A DNA stretch of 14,557 bases. Source: Chloroflexota bacterium (GTDB lineage: Bacteria > Chloroflexota > Dehalococcoidia > SM23-28-2 > RBG-16-64-32). This document shows, piece by piece, positions 1 through 6,508 of this stretch. The notes under the pieces are model-generated. The model was given only the letters and a program-made list of their open reading frames with translations. It was not told the origin of the DNA and made no database searches. The position numbers were made by a program, and so were the translations under genes. The stretch spans positions 1 to 14,557 of the forward strand of contig JACPQO010000037.1 in the NCBI GenBank assembly GCA_016190405.1, given 5' to 3'. The stretch's first letter is position 1; each line of letters starts with the position of its first letter.

Positions 1-359
1 CCCACGACCTGGGCGGCGTGGCCCAGATGGCCGACGAGGTGGCGGTGATGTACGCCGGCTCCGTGGTGGAGAGCGCCCCGGTGGGCGCCCTGTTCGAGCG
101 GCCCCGCCATCCCTACACGTGGGGGCTCCTGGGCAGCCGGCCCCGCTGGGACCGGGACGAACGGCAGCGCCTGGCCTCCATCAGGGGGTCTCCGCCCAGC
201 CTGGTCGATCTGCCGGTGGAGTGCCCCTACGTGCCGCGCTGCCCCAAGGCCACCACCACCTGCCGGACGGAGCCGGCGCCGTCACTGGACGAGCTGGAAC
301 CCGGCCACCTGGCCGCCTGCTATAACCCCGTATACCACGGGGACGGGAGAGGGGACTAG
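1..359 (+). CDS. Oligopeptide/dipeptide ABC transporter ATP-binding protein, C-terminal part (5' truncated)
   Basis: This is the 3' end of a DppD/OppD-type ATPase, which powers peptide import from the cytoplasmic face of the membrane. The frame is open from base 3 and begins HDLGGVAQMADEVAVMYAG. The H-loop histidine and the segment that normally follows the Walker B/D-loop are visible, while Walker A and the signature motif lie outside the window. The tail has the peptide-transporter C-terminal domain: FERPRHPYTWGLL, then GSPPSLVDLP, then the cysteine cluster CPYVPRCPKATTTC with a fourth Cys near the end (AACY). In some DppD proteins these cysteines hold an iron-sulfur cluster. The TAG stop (357-359) overlaps the stop of holA on the other strand. 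Substrate cannot be told; permease and binding-protein genes presumably lie upstream. Confidence 0.93.
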   Translation, partial: HDLGGVAQMADEVAVMYAGSVVESAPVGALFERPRHPYTWGLLGSRPRWDRDERQRLASIRGSPPSLVDLPVECPYVPRCPKATTTCRTEPAPSLDELEPGHLAACYNPVYHGDGRGD

Positions 360-1363
360 GCGGCTCGAGAGGGCGCCGCCGCCAGGTCCTGGACCAGCAG
401 CTCCAGGGACAGCTCCTCGTCGTAGATGCCGCGCTTGATGGCCACGTCCGCCTCCAACAGGCGGCGGAAGGCGGCCCGCAGGCGGGGCAGGGGGTAACGC
501 GAGGCCTGGTCCAGCAGCCGCTCCAGGCCGTAGCCGGAAGCGCCCAGCCGTTCGCCTATGCGGGCCGCGCTGGCGCCGGCGTCCAGCATCTCGCGAGCGA
601 TGGTCAAACGGCGGTAGCGGCCCTGGATCGTGGCCAGCAGGTAAGAGGGGTTCCGGCCCTGGGCGATGAGGCGGCGGAGCTGCTTGAGGGCCACCGCCGG
701 CCGACCCTCGACGACGGCGTCCAACAGGTCCCAGACCTCCAGCTCGCGGGCGGCGCTGACCAGGGCCCGCACGTCCTCCTCGCTTACGGGGCGGCCGGCG
801 GCGTAGGCCGCCAGCTTATCCAGCTCGCCGGCCAGCGCCCATAGGTCGCTGCCCACCAGTTCGGCCAGGAGGCGCGCCGCCCGCGCGTCGATCTGCAGGC
901 CCGTAGTACGGGCGCGCCGCTGGACCCAGTCGGGCAGAGCGCGCCGGTCGGGAGGACGAAAGTGCCGCACCGTACCCTTGTCGCGGAGGGCGTCCAGGAG
1001 CGGGCTGTCAGCAGGGACGTCGCCGTCCAGCAGGACCAGGGTGGTGGTCGGCGGCATGCGGTCCACGTAACCGGCCAGGACTTGCCAGGGGCTGCCCGGC
1101 GTATCGACCGCGCGGCGGCGAGAGCGCCGGCCGCGTGGCCCTTCAGCAGTCTGTTGGAGGAGCCCCTCGACGATGACCAGCCGGTGGGGGGACAGGAAGG
1201 GCAGGGTATCGCAGGCGGCGATGAGCTCCTGGGGCGTGACCTGGCGGGCGTCGAAGGTGACGGCGCCGGCATCGAGCATGCCGTCGCTGTCGAGTTCGGC
1301 CTTCAGTTGACGCAGCGCCTCGCGACGGGAGAAGGAATCGGCGCCGAAGAGGACGTAGAGCAT
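356..1363 (-). CDS. holA: DNA polymerase III, delta subunit
   Basis: The 335-aa product matches the usual length of the clamp-loader delta subunit, which opens the beta clamp during replication. The N-terminus LYVLFGADSFSRREALRQL matches the family pattern (hydrophobic strand, G-x-D/E-x-F, then a basic helix). The middle has the typical RLVIVEGL strand and TLVLLDGD, which correspond to the degenerate AAA+ fold. The C-terminal third (ELEVWDLLDAVVEG, AIKRGIYDEELSLELLVQDL) is the collar domain. No Walker A is expected in delta. ATG at 1363 is the first Met of the conserved strand. There is no good Shine-Dalgarno, but TATCCT or TATGCT lies 14-19 nt upstream, so the leader may be short. It is convergent with the ABC gene, and a large inverted repeat (1399-1505) lies just upstream. 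Confidence 0.93.
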   Translation of the reverse strand: MLYVLFGADSFSRREALRQLKAELDSDGMLDAGAVTFDARQVTPQELIAACDTLPFLSPHRLVIVEGLLQQTAEGPRGRRSRRRAVDTPGSPWQVLAGYVDRMPPTTTLVLLDGDVPADSPLLDALRDKGTVRHFRPPDRRALPDWVQRRARTTGLQIDARAARLLAELVGSDLWALAGELDKLAAYAAGRPVSEEDVRALVSAARELEVWDLLDAVVEGRPAVALKQLRRLIAQGRNPSYLLATIQGRYRRLTIAREMLDAGASAARIGERLGASGYGLERLLDQASRYPLPRLRAAFRRLLEADVAIKRGIYDEELSLELLVQDLAAAPSRAA

Positions 1364-1398
1364 GAGGCCTCGCCGTCAGGATAGCATAACGGCGGTGA

Positions 1399-1505
1399 GA
1401 ACCTCTGCGGTCTCGCTCCGGGCCGATCAGGTCCGGGCTTGCGGCCCGGTCCCCAGGCGGAGGGTTCGCCTGCCTGACCGACCGGGAGCGAGAGCGCAGA
1501 GGTTC
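1399..1505. repeat. Cloverleaf-like imperfect inverted repeat, 33-bp outer stem with two internal hairpins
   Basis: The left arm 1399-1431 and right arm 1473-1505 are complementary over 33 positions with four exceptions. Inside are two clean hairpins: CCGGGC/GCCCGG at 1433-1438 and 1444-1449, and CAGGCG/CGCCTG at 1454-1459 and 1467-1472. Two of the four imperfect pairs are C-A if read as plus-strand RNA but become G-U wobbles in minus-strand RNA. A minus transcript leading into holA would therefore fold better. No T-run follows on either strand, so it is not a standard terminator. No known RNA family was recognised, and nothing else in 1364-1555 looks coding. Confidence 0.7.
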
Positions 1506-1555
1506 ACAGGCTTGACAAGGGCGTCAGGGCAAGGGATCATCGGGGCGACCGCCGC

Positions 1556-1765
1556 CTAAGGGAACCAGCGGCCGTCGTTGAGCAGGTAGCTGGCCTGGGT
1601 GGCGTCCTTGAGGCGCTGGAAGCGGGCCTCGCGCCTGGTGGCGGTCACAGCCTTGTCGATGGAATCCTCAGAGGGACCCTGGGGGCCCCGCCGCGGTGAC
1701 AGCGTGAGCCGCGTCCAGGGGCGGACCCCGAGACTCTTGTTTGTCAGACTTGGCGCTTGCAACAT
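1556..1765 (-). CDS. Small hypothetical protein (69 aa)
   Basis: This is a 69-residue ORF with no recognised family. ATG at 1765 is preceded on the minus strand by GGGAGGTG about six bases away, a strong ribosome-binding site that makes this more than a chance ORF. The protein is basic, starts MLQAPSLTNKSLGVRPW, and ends with an aromatic, Asn/Asp-containing tail (QASYLLNDGRWFP). It has no signal peptide, membrane segment or cysteine. It is divergent from the crp-type gene, with both CRP-like boxes (1826-1867) in the shared spacer, so the regulator may also control it. The overlapping plus-strand ORF at 1599-1856 runs through the crp operators and is judged a shadow. Confidence 0.55.
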   Translation of the reverse strand: MLQAPSLTNKSLGVRPWTRLTLSPRRGPQGPSEDSIDKAVTATRREARFQRLKDATQASYLLNDGRWFP

Positions 1766-1825
1766 GACGGCACCTCCCGGTTCGGCTCTCTTTCTGGCAA
1801 CAGACTACAGCCAGCAAGGCGGCGC

Positions 1826-1847
1826 GTCTGTGAGCCGGGTCACAGAC
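1826..1847. promoter_or_regulatory. CRP-type operator 1
   Basis: The palindrome is GTCTGTGA-N6-TCACAGAC, with perfect complementarity in both arms and a core of TGTGA-N6-TCACA (1829-1844). This equals the consensus bound by E. coli-type CRP. The downstream regulator has the same recognition-helix residues (R191, E192, R196), so this is likely its own site. It lies about 36 bp upstream of that gene's ATG and in the spacer shared with the divergent small ORF. Confidence 0.82.
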
Positions 1848-1851
1848 GTGG

Positions 1852-1867
1852 TGTGAATCCGGTCACC
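1852..1867. promoter_or_regulatory. CRP-type operator 2
   Basis: TGTGA-N6-TCACC differs from consensus at one base. Its centre is 23 bp from that of operator 1, about two helical turns, so both dimers would bind the same DNA face. It sits directly before the Shine-Dalgarno (AAAGGAG) of the crp-type gene, a position expected for repression. Confidence 0.72.
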
Positions 1868-1882
1868 GACTGAAAGGAGACC

Positions 1883-2566
1883 ATGGCGTCCATTTCCGAT
1901 CTGCTGGGGAAGGTGCCCTTCCTGGCGGTGCTGCCGCCGGAGGACCGCGAGCGTCTGGCGGCCGCCGTCAAGCGCCGCCGCTACGCCCGCGGCCAAACGA
2001 TCTTGCACAAGGACGAGCCAGGGCGGTCGCTGTTCCTCATCGAAGAGGGGAGCGTGCGCCTGTACCTGCCGGGGATGCAGGGGGGCGACCTGACCCTGGC
2101 TATCCTGGGGGCCGGCGACTTCTTCGGCGAGCTGGCGCTGCTGGACGGCGGCCCCCGTTCGGCCAGCGCGGTGACGGCCGCCGAGACCGTGATGCTGACC
2201 CTGGACCACGAGGACTTCACGACCCTCATACAGTCGCGGCCCCAGTCGGCGACGGCGGTGCTGGCGGCCCTGGCCAAGCGCCTGCGGGAGGCGGACGAAA
2301 TGGCCAGCGACCTGGCCTTCCTGGACGTAGCGGGAAGGCTGGCCAAGAAGCTGCTGGAGCTGGCCCAGAGCCGCGGCGTACCGCGGGAGCGCGGGACGCT
2401 GCTGGACCTGCCGCTGACGCAGGAGCATCTGGCCAGTATGGTGGGCGTGACGCGGGAGAGCGTCAACCGGCAGTTGGCTGTGTTCCGCCGTCTGGGACTC
2501 GTGGGCAATGAGGGTCGGCGGTTCGTGCTGCTGGACCCCGAGGGGCTGCGGCGCTACACGGGGTAG
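1883..2566 (+). CDS. Crp/Fnr-family transcriptional regulator
   Basis: This 227-aa protein has the full Crp layout. A cyclic-nucleotide-binding jelly roll spans about residues 8-125, a dimer helix about 126-145, and a winged helix-turn-helix about 172-225. The phosphate-binding cassette GELALLDGGPRSASA (82-96) keeps the Glu and Arg used by cyclic-nucleotide binders. No Fnr-type N-terminal cysteines are present. The recognition helix TRESVNR keeps R191, E192 and R196, matching R180, E181 and R185 of E. coli CRP, which read TGTGA. Two such boxes lie just upstream, so autoregulation is likely. ATG 1883 follows AAAGGAG at good spacing. The effector (cAMP, c-di-GMP or other) cannot be decided from sequence alone. 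Confidence 0.93.
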   Translation: MASISDLLGKVPFLAVLPPEDRERLAAAVKRRRYARGQTILHKDEPGRSLFLIEEGSVRLYLPGMQGGDLTLAILGAGDFFGELALLDGGPRSASAVTAAETVMLTLDHEDFTTLIQSRPQSATAVLAALAKRLREADEMASDLAFLDVAGRLAKKLLELAQSRGVPRERGTLLDLPLTQEHLASMVGVTRESVNRQLAVFRRLGLVGNEGRRFVLLDPEGLRRYTG

Positions 2567-2612
2567 GCGCGCGCAGGGGGAAGATAACATTGAACAGGAG
2601 GGCCGACCTGCC

Positions 2613-3419
2613 ATGACCCTGCTCCCCTTTCGACGGCGAGTTGACGCCAAGAGCCGCCTTCGCGGCGGGATGACGGCCAAGGAGGGCATGGACATACTCA
2701 TGGCCGACCCGAGCTATGCCGCCATGATGGAGGAGAGGCTTCGGCAGATGGACCGCAACATACTGGAATTCAATCGCGCAGCGGCCGGATTGAAAGCAGA
2801 GCTTGCTCAGGTGGGGTTTCCCGTTGAAGATCTAGGGCGGCTTTGGTTCAACTTCAAACCCGAGCACAAGGTGTTCATCCCGATCCTTATCAAATGGCTT
2901 CCACAGGTGGATTATGTCGAAGTCAAGGAAACGATCGTCCGCTTATTGACGGACAGGATGGCACGCCCAATCGCCGCGCGCCCGCTCATCGAGGAGTTCA
3001 GACGAGCGCCCATCAGCGATGAACCGCGAATACTTCATTACAAGTGGGCCATCGGCCAAGCGCTCGCAGTGGTCGCCGACGACTCGGTGTTCAATGACAT
3101 CGCCGAACTGCTGCGTGAGAGGCGCCACAGATGGTCGCGCGACATGCTTTGCATCGCTTTGGGGCGCATGAAGAACCCCGCAGCCACGGATGTGTTGTTG
3201 GACGTCCTGACGGAAGACGAGGGCCAGTTGCAGCGTGAGGCCGCGGTGCTGATGTCGGCGGTCAGGGCTTTGGGAAACAGGAAGGCGTCCAAGGCGAAGG
3301 CGCACATCGAGCGGTTCCTAACGCATGCTGAGCCCCTTGTACGAAAAGAGGCCGAAAGATCGCTCGCCAAGATCGAGAAGGCGGAGAAGAAGGCCCGGCA
3401 CAAGGAAGCCCAGTGGTAG
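2613..3419 (+). CDS. HEAT-repeat-like protein (268 aa), function unknown
   Basis: The start is ATG 2613, preceded by AGGAGG (2596-2601). An upstream in-frame start at 2508 lies inside the crp-type gene and is rejected. The N-terminal part (MTAKEGMDILMADPSYAAMM, then a long Met/Arg/Glu helix) is unfamiliar. From about residue 90 the protein is a run of paired helices resembling HEAT or PBS-lyase-like repeats, for example KNPAATDVLLDVLTEDEGQL, AAVLMSAVRALGNRKASKAK and EPLVRKEAERSLAKIEKAEK. It ends in a Lys-rich tail. It has no signal peptide or membrane segment. Codon use is visibly less GC-biased than in crp and holA. It starts 46 bp after crp, and its stop abuts the RHS-homologous sequence, so it may be part of the transferred island or the insertion point. 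Confidence 0.8.
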   Translation: MTLLPFRRRVDAKSRLRGGMTAKEGMDILMADPSYAAMMEERLRQMDRNILEFNRAAAGLKAELAQVGFPVEDLGRLWFNFKPEHKVFIPILIKWLPQVDYVEVKETIVRLLTDRMARPIAARPLIEEFRRAPISDEPRILHYKWAIGQALAVVADDSVFNDIAELLRERRHRWSRDMLCIALGRMKNPAATDVLLDVLTEDEGQLQREAAVLMSAVRALGNRKASKAKAHIERFLTHAEPLVRKEAERSLAKIEKAEKKARHKEAQW

Positions 3420-3450
3420 GTCGTGTGTCGCTGGCGGCCGGCGCATCGCC

Positions 3451-4496
3451 ATGCGCAAGGTGGTGCCCGGCAGCCCCGACACGGTGCACTATCTGGCGAA
3501 CGACCACCTGGGCGGCACGGCGGTTGTCATGCACTCCGACGGCTCTCTGGCATCCAGAATGCGGTATTATCCCTACGGCATGGTCTGGACCACGGAGTTG
3601 GGCACCGGCGTGACGGCCATCCCCACGGACAAGCTGTTCACCGGCCAGCAGCGGGAGGGCCCCACGAGCGGCATCTACTACTACGGCGCGCGGTTCTACA
3701 GCGCGGACCTGGGCCGCTTCCTCCAGGCGGACAGCGTCGTGCCAGGCGCGGGCAACCCGCAGGCCCTGAACCGCTACACGTACGTGCTGAACAACCCGCT
3801 GCTCTATAACGACCCGACAGGCTATTTCCCCTGTCCCGGCTGTGACTTCGTGAAAAAAGCCGCCGAGATCATCTCCGGCACGACCTCGACCATCGTCGCG
3901 GTAGCCAAGTCGGGTTGGGAGCTCGAGTGGTGGGCGTACCAGGGCACCACGGGGTTCTTGGACCCCTGGGCGATGAGAGCGCTCAGCATGGCGAAGCAAA
4001 CATCGGCTGCTGTCGTGAGCGTAGGACAGGGACTGGTGAGTTCGCCGGCAGCGGAGTTCGTCGCCGACTACGTATCGGACAAGGCCCAGGACGTGGCGTG
4101 GTTCGCGGCCATCACGGCTGTCAACCCGGGCACGTTCCCGCAGAACGCAATGGCGCTCTCGATATCGCTGGGTTCGGTAGGCGACCGGCGGGCAGGCTCC
4201 TATGGCTTTGCTCTCTACGAGAATTGTAAGGGGTTGTGTCAGATCATGGATCCGTTTCTCAAGGCCGGCGAAGCGTACACACCTGGCTTTCTTGGATTCG
4301 CTCCCACCAGAATCAGGGACAGCACGTTTAGACACGAGAATCGGCATGCGATTCAGAGTCTGACCCTCGGTCTAGCGTATTGGCTGTCACGTTCGGCGCT
4401 TACGCGGTCGTGGGTTACTGGGATAGCCCCCTCGAAGCGGACGCGCGCAGGGCCGGCAGGGAAGGACTGCATTTCCCGGGGTTCTTGCTGCCATGA
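3451..4496 (+). CDS. Orphan RHS tip: RHS core domain plus C-terminal HExxH (putative metallopeptidase toxin) domain; frameshifted near the 3' end
   Basis: Full RHS proteins are large shells carrying a variable C-terminal toxin; only the last part is here. RHS similarity starts about 3423 (VAGGRRIAMRKVVPGSPDTV), continues with YLANDHLGGTAVV and YYPYGM, and reaches the core YYYGARFYSADLGRFLQADS and ALNRYTYVLNNPLLYNDPTG (3675-3825). The variable tail contains RHENRHAIQ (HExxH at 4333-4347), a zincin signature. The open frame continues to 4665 but turns into low-complexity shadow. From 4386 the frame starting one base earlier reads VTFGAYAVVGYWDSPLEADA and stops at 4494-4496, overlapping the next ATG. 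A one-base indel between 4332 and 4386 is therefore inferred. ATG 3451 is only the first Met; no ribosome-binding site is clear. The gene lacks its 5' shell and is probably not expressed on its own. Confidence 0.78.
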
Positions 4497-4873
4497 AGCC
4501 AGGCGCACGAGCAACGATTGCAGCGTCGCTTGCGATTGCCGTGTTGGGATTGCTCAGTGCGGGATGCGACGAGCTACACTCGTTCACGTTTGTAAACGGG
4601 ATCGATCGTCGGGTGGTGGTCCAATTCACCATAGCGACCGCGGACGATCCGCGGCCCTTGGATGAAGGGCAATATGCCATAGACCCCGGGGAGTCAGTGA
4701 ACACAGAGTCGGACCCAGACATGTCAGGCGATGCTGGCGACACCATCTTCTCCGGTGGGAACGTCCTGACGGTGCGAGCGACATCGGGTGCCGAGGTGGT
4801 CTTCGAAAAGGTCTTCACGTATGACCAACTGAAGGCGATGGATTTCCGCGTGCTAATCACCACAGAGCCCTAG
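4493..4873 (+). CDS. Small lipoprotein, candidate immunity/partner of the RHS tip
   Basis: The product has 126 residues. It begins MKPGARATIAASLAIAVLGL and has a lipobox-like LLSAGC with Cys25, so a lipid-anchored surface protein is predicted. The mature part is acidic and beta-rich (HSFTFVNGIDRRVVVQFT, LDEGQYAIDPGESV, NVLTVRATSGAEVVF) and resembles no family I can name. The ATG overlaps the corrected RHS stop as ATGA (4493-4496), a translational-coupling arrangement usual for toxin and immunity pairs, which is the main reason for the partner call. The composition is less GC-rich than in core genes. Immunity function is inference; it could also be an unrelated passenger. Confidence 0.72.
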   Translation: MKPGARATIAASLAIAVLGLLSAGCDELHSFTFVNGIDRRVVVQFTIATADDPRPLDEGQYAIDPGESVNTESDPDMSGDAGDTIFSGGNVLTVRATSGAEVVFEKVFTYDQLKAMDFRVLITTEP

Positions 4874-4905
4874 TCCAGTCCCATGGGATCGGTAACCCCG
4901 CTACC

Positions 4906-4948
4906 ACAGCGCGGACCTGGGGCGCTTCCTCCAGGCGGACAGCCTTGT
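4906..4948 (+). repeat. Second RHS-core fragment (43 bp), near-copy of 3698-3740
   Basis: The stretch encoding SADLGRFLQADS recurs here, differing from 3698-3740 at only three or four positions. Flanking bases still read Y-H before it and L-V after it, then similarity stops. It has no start codon and is not part of a long ORF. It looks like a leftover of the RHS core that preceded an older toxin tip. The rest of 4874-5043 shows no gene. Confidence 0.8.
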
Positions 4949-5003
4949 ATGTCAGGATGCGTGGTCTTTCCAGTTACAGCCCATCCTAGACAATCTTAGA
5001 ATT

Positions 5004-5038
5004 CGCACCCCCTTCGGCGTCTATTTTTCTGGGGTGCG
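5004..5038. terminator. Possible hairpin downstream of the beta-glucosidase gene
   Basis: CGCACCCC (5004-5011) pairs with GGGGTGCG (5031-5038) across a 19-nt loop. It lies 6-40 bp beyond the bgl stop on the minus strand. There is no T-run after the stem, and the A/T-rich part is in the loop, so this is weak as an intrinsic terminator. Confidence 0.25.
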
Positions 5039-5043
5039 CCGGG

Positions 5044-6405
5044 CTACTCCAGCGTCTCGTCGTACTCGATCTCGCCGGCCCGGATCATGTCCCGGTACCA
5101 GTAGCCGCTGTCTTTGATGGTGCGCTTCTGCCCGCGCTCGTAGTCCACGTGTATTAGACCGAAGCGCTGGCTGAAGCCGAAGGTCCACTCGAAGTTGTCC
5201 ATGAGCGACCAGGCGTAGTAGCCGCGGACGTCGGCGCCCTCGGCGATGGCGCGCCCCACCTGGCCGAGGTAGCCCCGGTAGTAATCGGTGCGCACCTGGT
5301 CGTGGACGCGGCCGTCGGCGCCCGGCGGTGTAGGGTCCGAGGTGCCGTTCTCGGTGATGTAGATCGGCGGGCGGCCATAGTCCTTGTCGACCCGCATGAT
5401 CATGCGGTAGATCGCCGCCGGCCATATCTCCCAACCGAAGGCGCTGCGGGGGCCCGGCCCCGGCACCTGCCGGACGCCCAGGTTGGGCTCGCCGGGGTCG
5501 TGGGCGACGATGCTGCGGGTATACAGGTTGATGCCGATAAAGTCCAGCGGCTCCTTGACGGCCTCCATATCGCCGGGGCGGACGTCCATGGCCGCCAGGG
5601 CCGCCTCGTGGTCCAGGTAGGCGCGGGGGTACTGGCCCTTCATGATGGGGCGCAGGAACCAATCGTTGGCGAAGGCGTGCTGGCGCTCGGCCGCCGCGTG
5701 GTCGTCCATGCTGTCGCTGGCCGGATAGGCGGCCGTCATGCTGAAGGCGCTCCCGATAGCCTCGGCGGTGCCGGCGGCGCGCATGGCCCGCGCGGCCGAG
5801 GCCTGGGCCAGGTTCACGATGTGCATGGCGCGCATGCCGGCGGACCGGTCTCTGATGGCCGGCGGGTGGATGCCCGATACGTATCCCAGGAAGCTGAACA
5901 CCCAGGGCTCGTTGAAGACCATCCAGTGCTTGACGCGGTCACCCAGGGCCTTGACGCAGGTCTCGGCGTAGGTGGTAAAGTGGCCGATGATGTCGCGGTT
6001 GGCCCAGCCGCCCTCGTCCTGGAGGGCCTGGGGCAGGTCCCAGTGGTAGAGCGTGGGGAAAGGCCGGATGCCGTTGGCCAGCAGCTCATCGACGAGACGG
6101 CTGTAGTAGTCGAGGCCGGCCTGGTTGGGCTTGCCCTTGCCTTCTGGAAACACGCGGGGCCAGGCGATGCTGAAGCGGTAGCCGCGCAGGCCCAGATCCT
6201 TCATCAACGCCACGTCTTCCTGGTAGCGGTGGTACTGGTCGCAGGCGACGTCGCCGGTGTCGCCGTTCATGATGTGGCCCGGCGAGTGCGAGAAGCGGTC
6301 CCAGATGGACTCGCCCTTGCCGTCCTCGTCCCAGGCCCCCTCGACCTGATAGGAGGCGGTGGCGGCGCCCCAGGAGAAACCGGCCGGAAATCGCGCCTTC
6401 TTCAT
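5044..6405 (-). CDS. GH1 beta-glucosidase
   Basis: The 453-aa product has normal GH1 length and hydrolyses terminal beta-glycosidic bonds by a retaining mechanism. It starts MKKARFPAGFSWGAATASYQ, the classic N-terminus whose SYQ/E supplies the sugar-binding Gln20. FNEPW gives the acid/base Glu166. YITENGT gives the nucleophile Glu352. YYAWSLMDNFEWTFGFSQRF (396-415) supplies the aglycone and glycone contacts. No signal peptide, so it is cytoplasmic. The open frame extends 62 codons further upstream, but that part does not match the family. A promoter TTGACC-N17-CATCAT ends nine bases before ATG 6405, supporting this start and a leaderless mRNA. The natural substrate may be cellobiose or a related glucoside. 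Confidence 0.96.
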   Translation of the reverse strand: MKKARFPAGFSWGAATASYQVEGAWDEDGKGESIWDRFSHSPGHIMNGDTGDVACDQYHRYQEDVALMKDLGLRGYRFSIAWPRVFPEGKGKPNQAGLDYYSRLVDELLANGIRPFPTLYHWDLPQALQDEGGWANRDIIGHFTTYAETCVKALGDRVKHWMVFNEPWVFSFLGYVSGIHPPAIRDRSAGMRAMHIVNLAQASAARAMRAAGTAEAIGSAFSMTAAYPASDSMDDHAAAERQHAFANDWFLRPIMKGQYPRAYLDHEAALAAMDVRPGDMEAVKEPLDFIGINLYTRSIVAHDPGEPNLGVRQVPGPGPRSAFGWEIWPAAIYRMIMRVDKDYGRPPIYITENGTSDPTPPGADGRVHDQVRTDYYRGYLGQVGRAIAEGADVRGYYAWSLMDNFEWTFGFSQRFGLIHVDYERGQKRTIKDSGYWYRDMIRAGEIEYDETLE

Positions 6406-6414
6406 CTCGCGGCC

Positions 6415-6443
6415 ATGATGCGTGGTGGGCCGGCGTGGGTCAA
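6415..6443 (-). promoter_or_regulatory. Promoter of the beta-glucosidase gene
   Basis: Read on minus, -35 TTGACC (6443-6438), a 17-bp spacer and -10 CATCAT (6420-6415) are followed by nine bases and the ATG. The predicted transcript start is about two bases before the ATG. No Shine-Dalgarno is present, consistent with leaderless translation. Confidence 0.55.
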
Positions 6444-6508
6444 GCGGCGAGGGAGTGGGGTAGGAAAGAACCTCGTCGTCGGCGACCAACGAGAAGGAGT
6501 AGGCAGGC

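Noticed and set aside
1399..1505. Bacterial SRP (4.5S) RNA
   Set aside because: It contains CAGGTCCGG but not the GGAA tetraloop or the asymmetric bulge of the SRP-binding helix.
1362..1559. A 65-codon open frame on plus upstream of the small ORF
   Set aside because: It runs through the large inverted repeat, has no ribosome site and shows no protein-like pattern.
3262..4347. A 361-codon open frame on minus opposite the RHS tip
   Set aside because: No recognisable family, rich in Arg/His/Val as expected for a shadow; the RHS core on plus is unmistakable.
4360..4390. Programmed -1 frameshift in the RHS tip
   Set aside because: No X-XXY-YYZ slippery heptamer and no following pseudoknot was seen; mutation or sequence error is simpler.
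4387..4665. Continuation of the RHS frame to 4665
   Set aside because: Cys/Arg-rich, overlaps the lipoprotein, while another frame gives a coherent ending with ATGA coupling.
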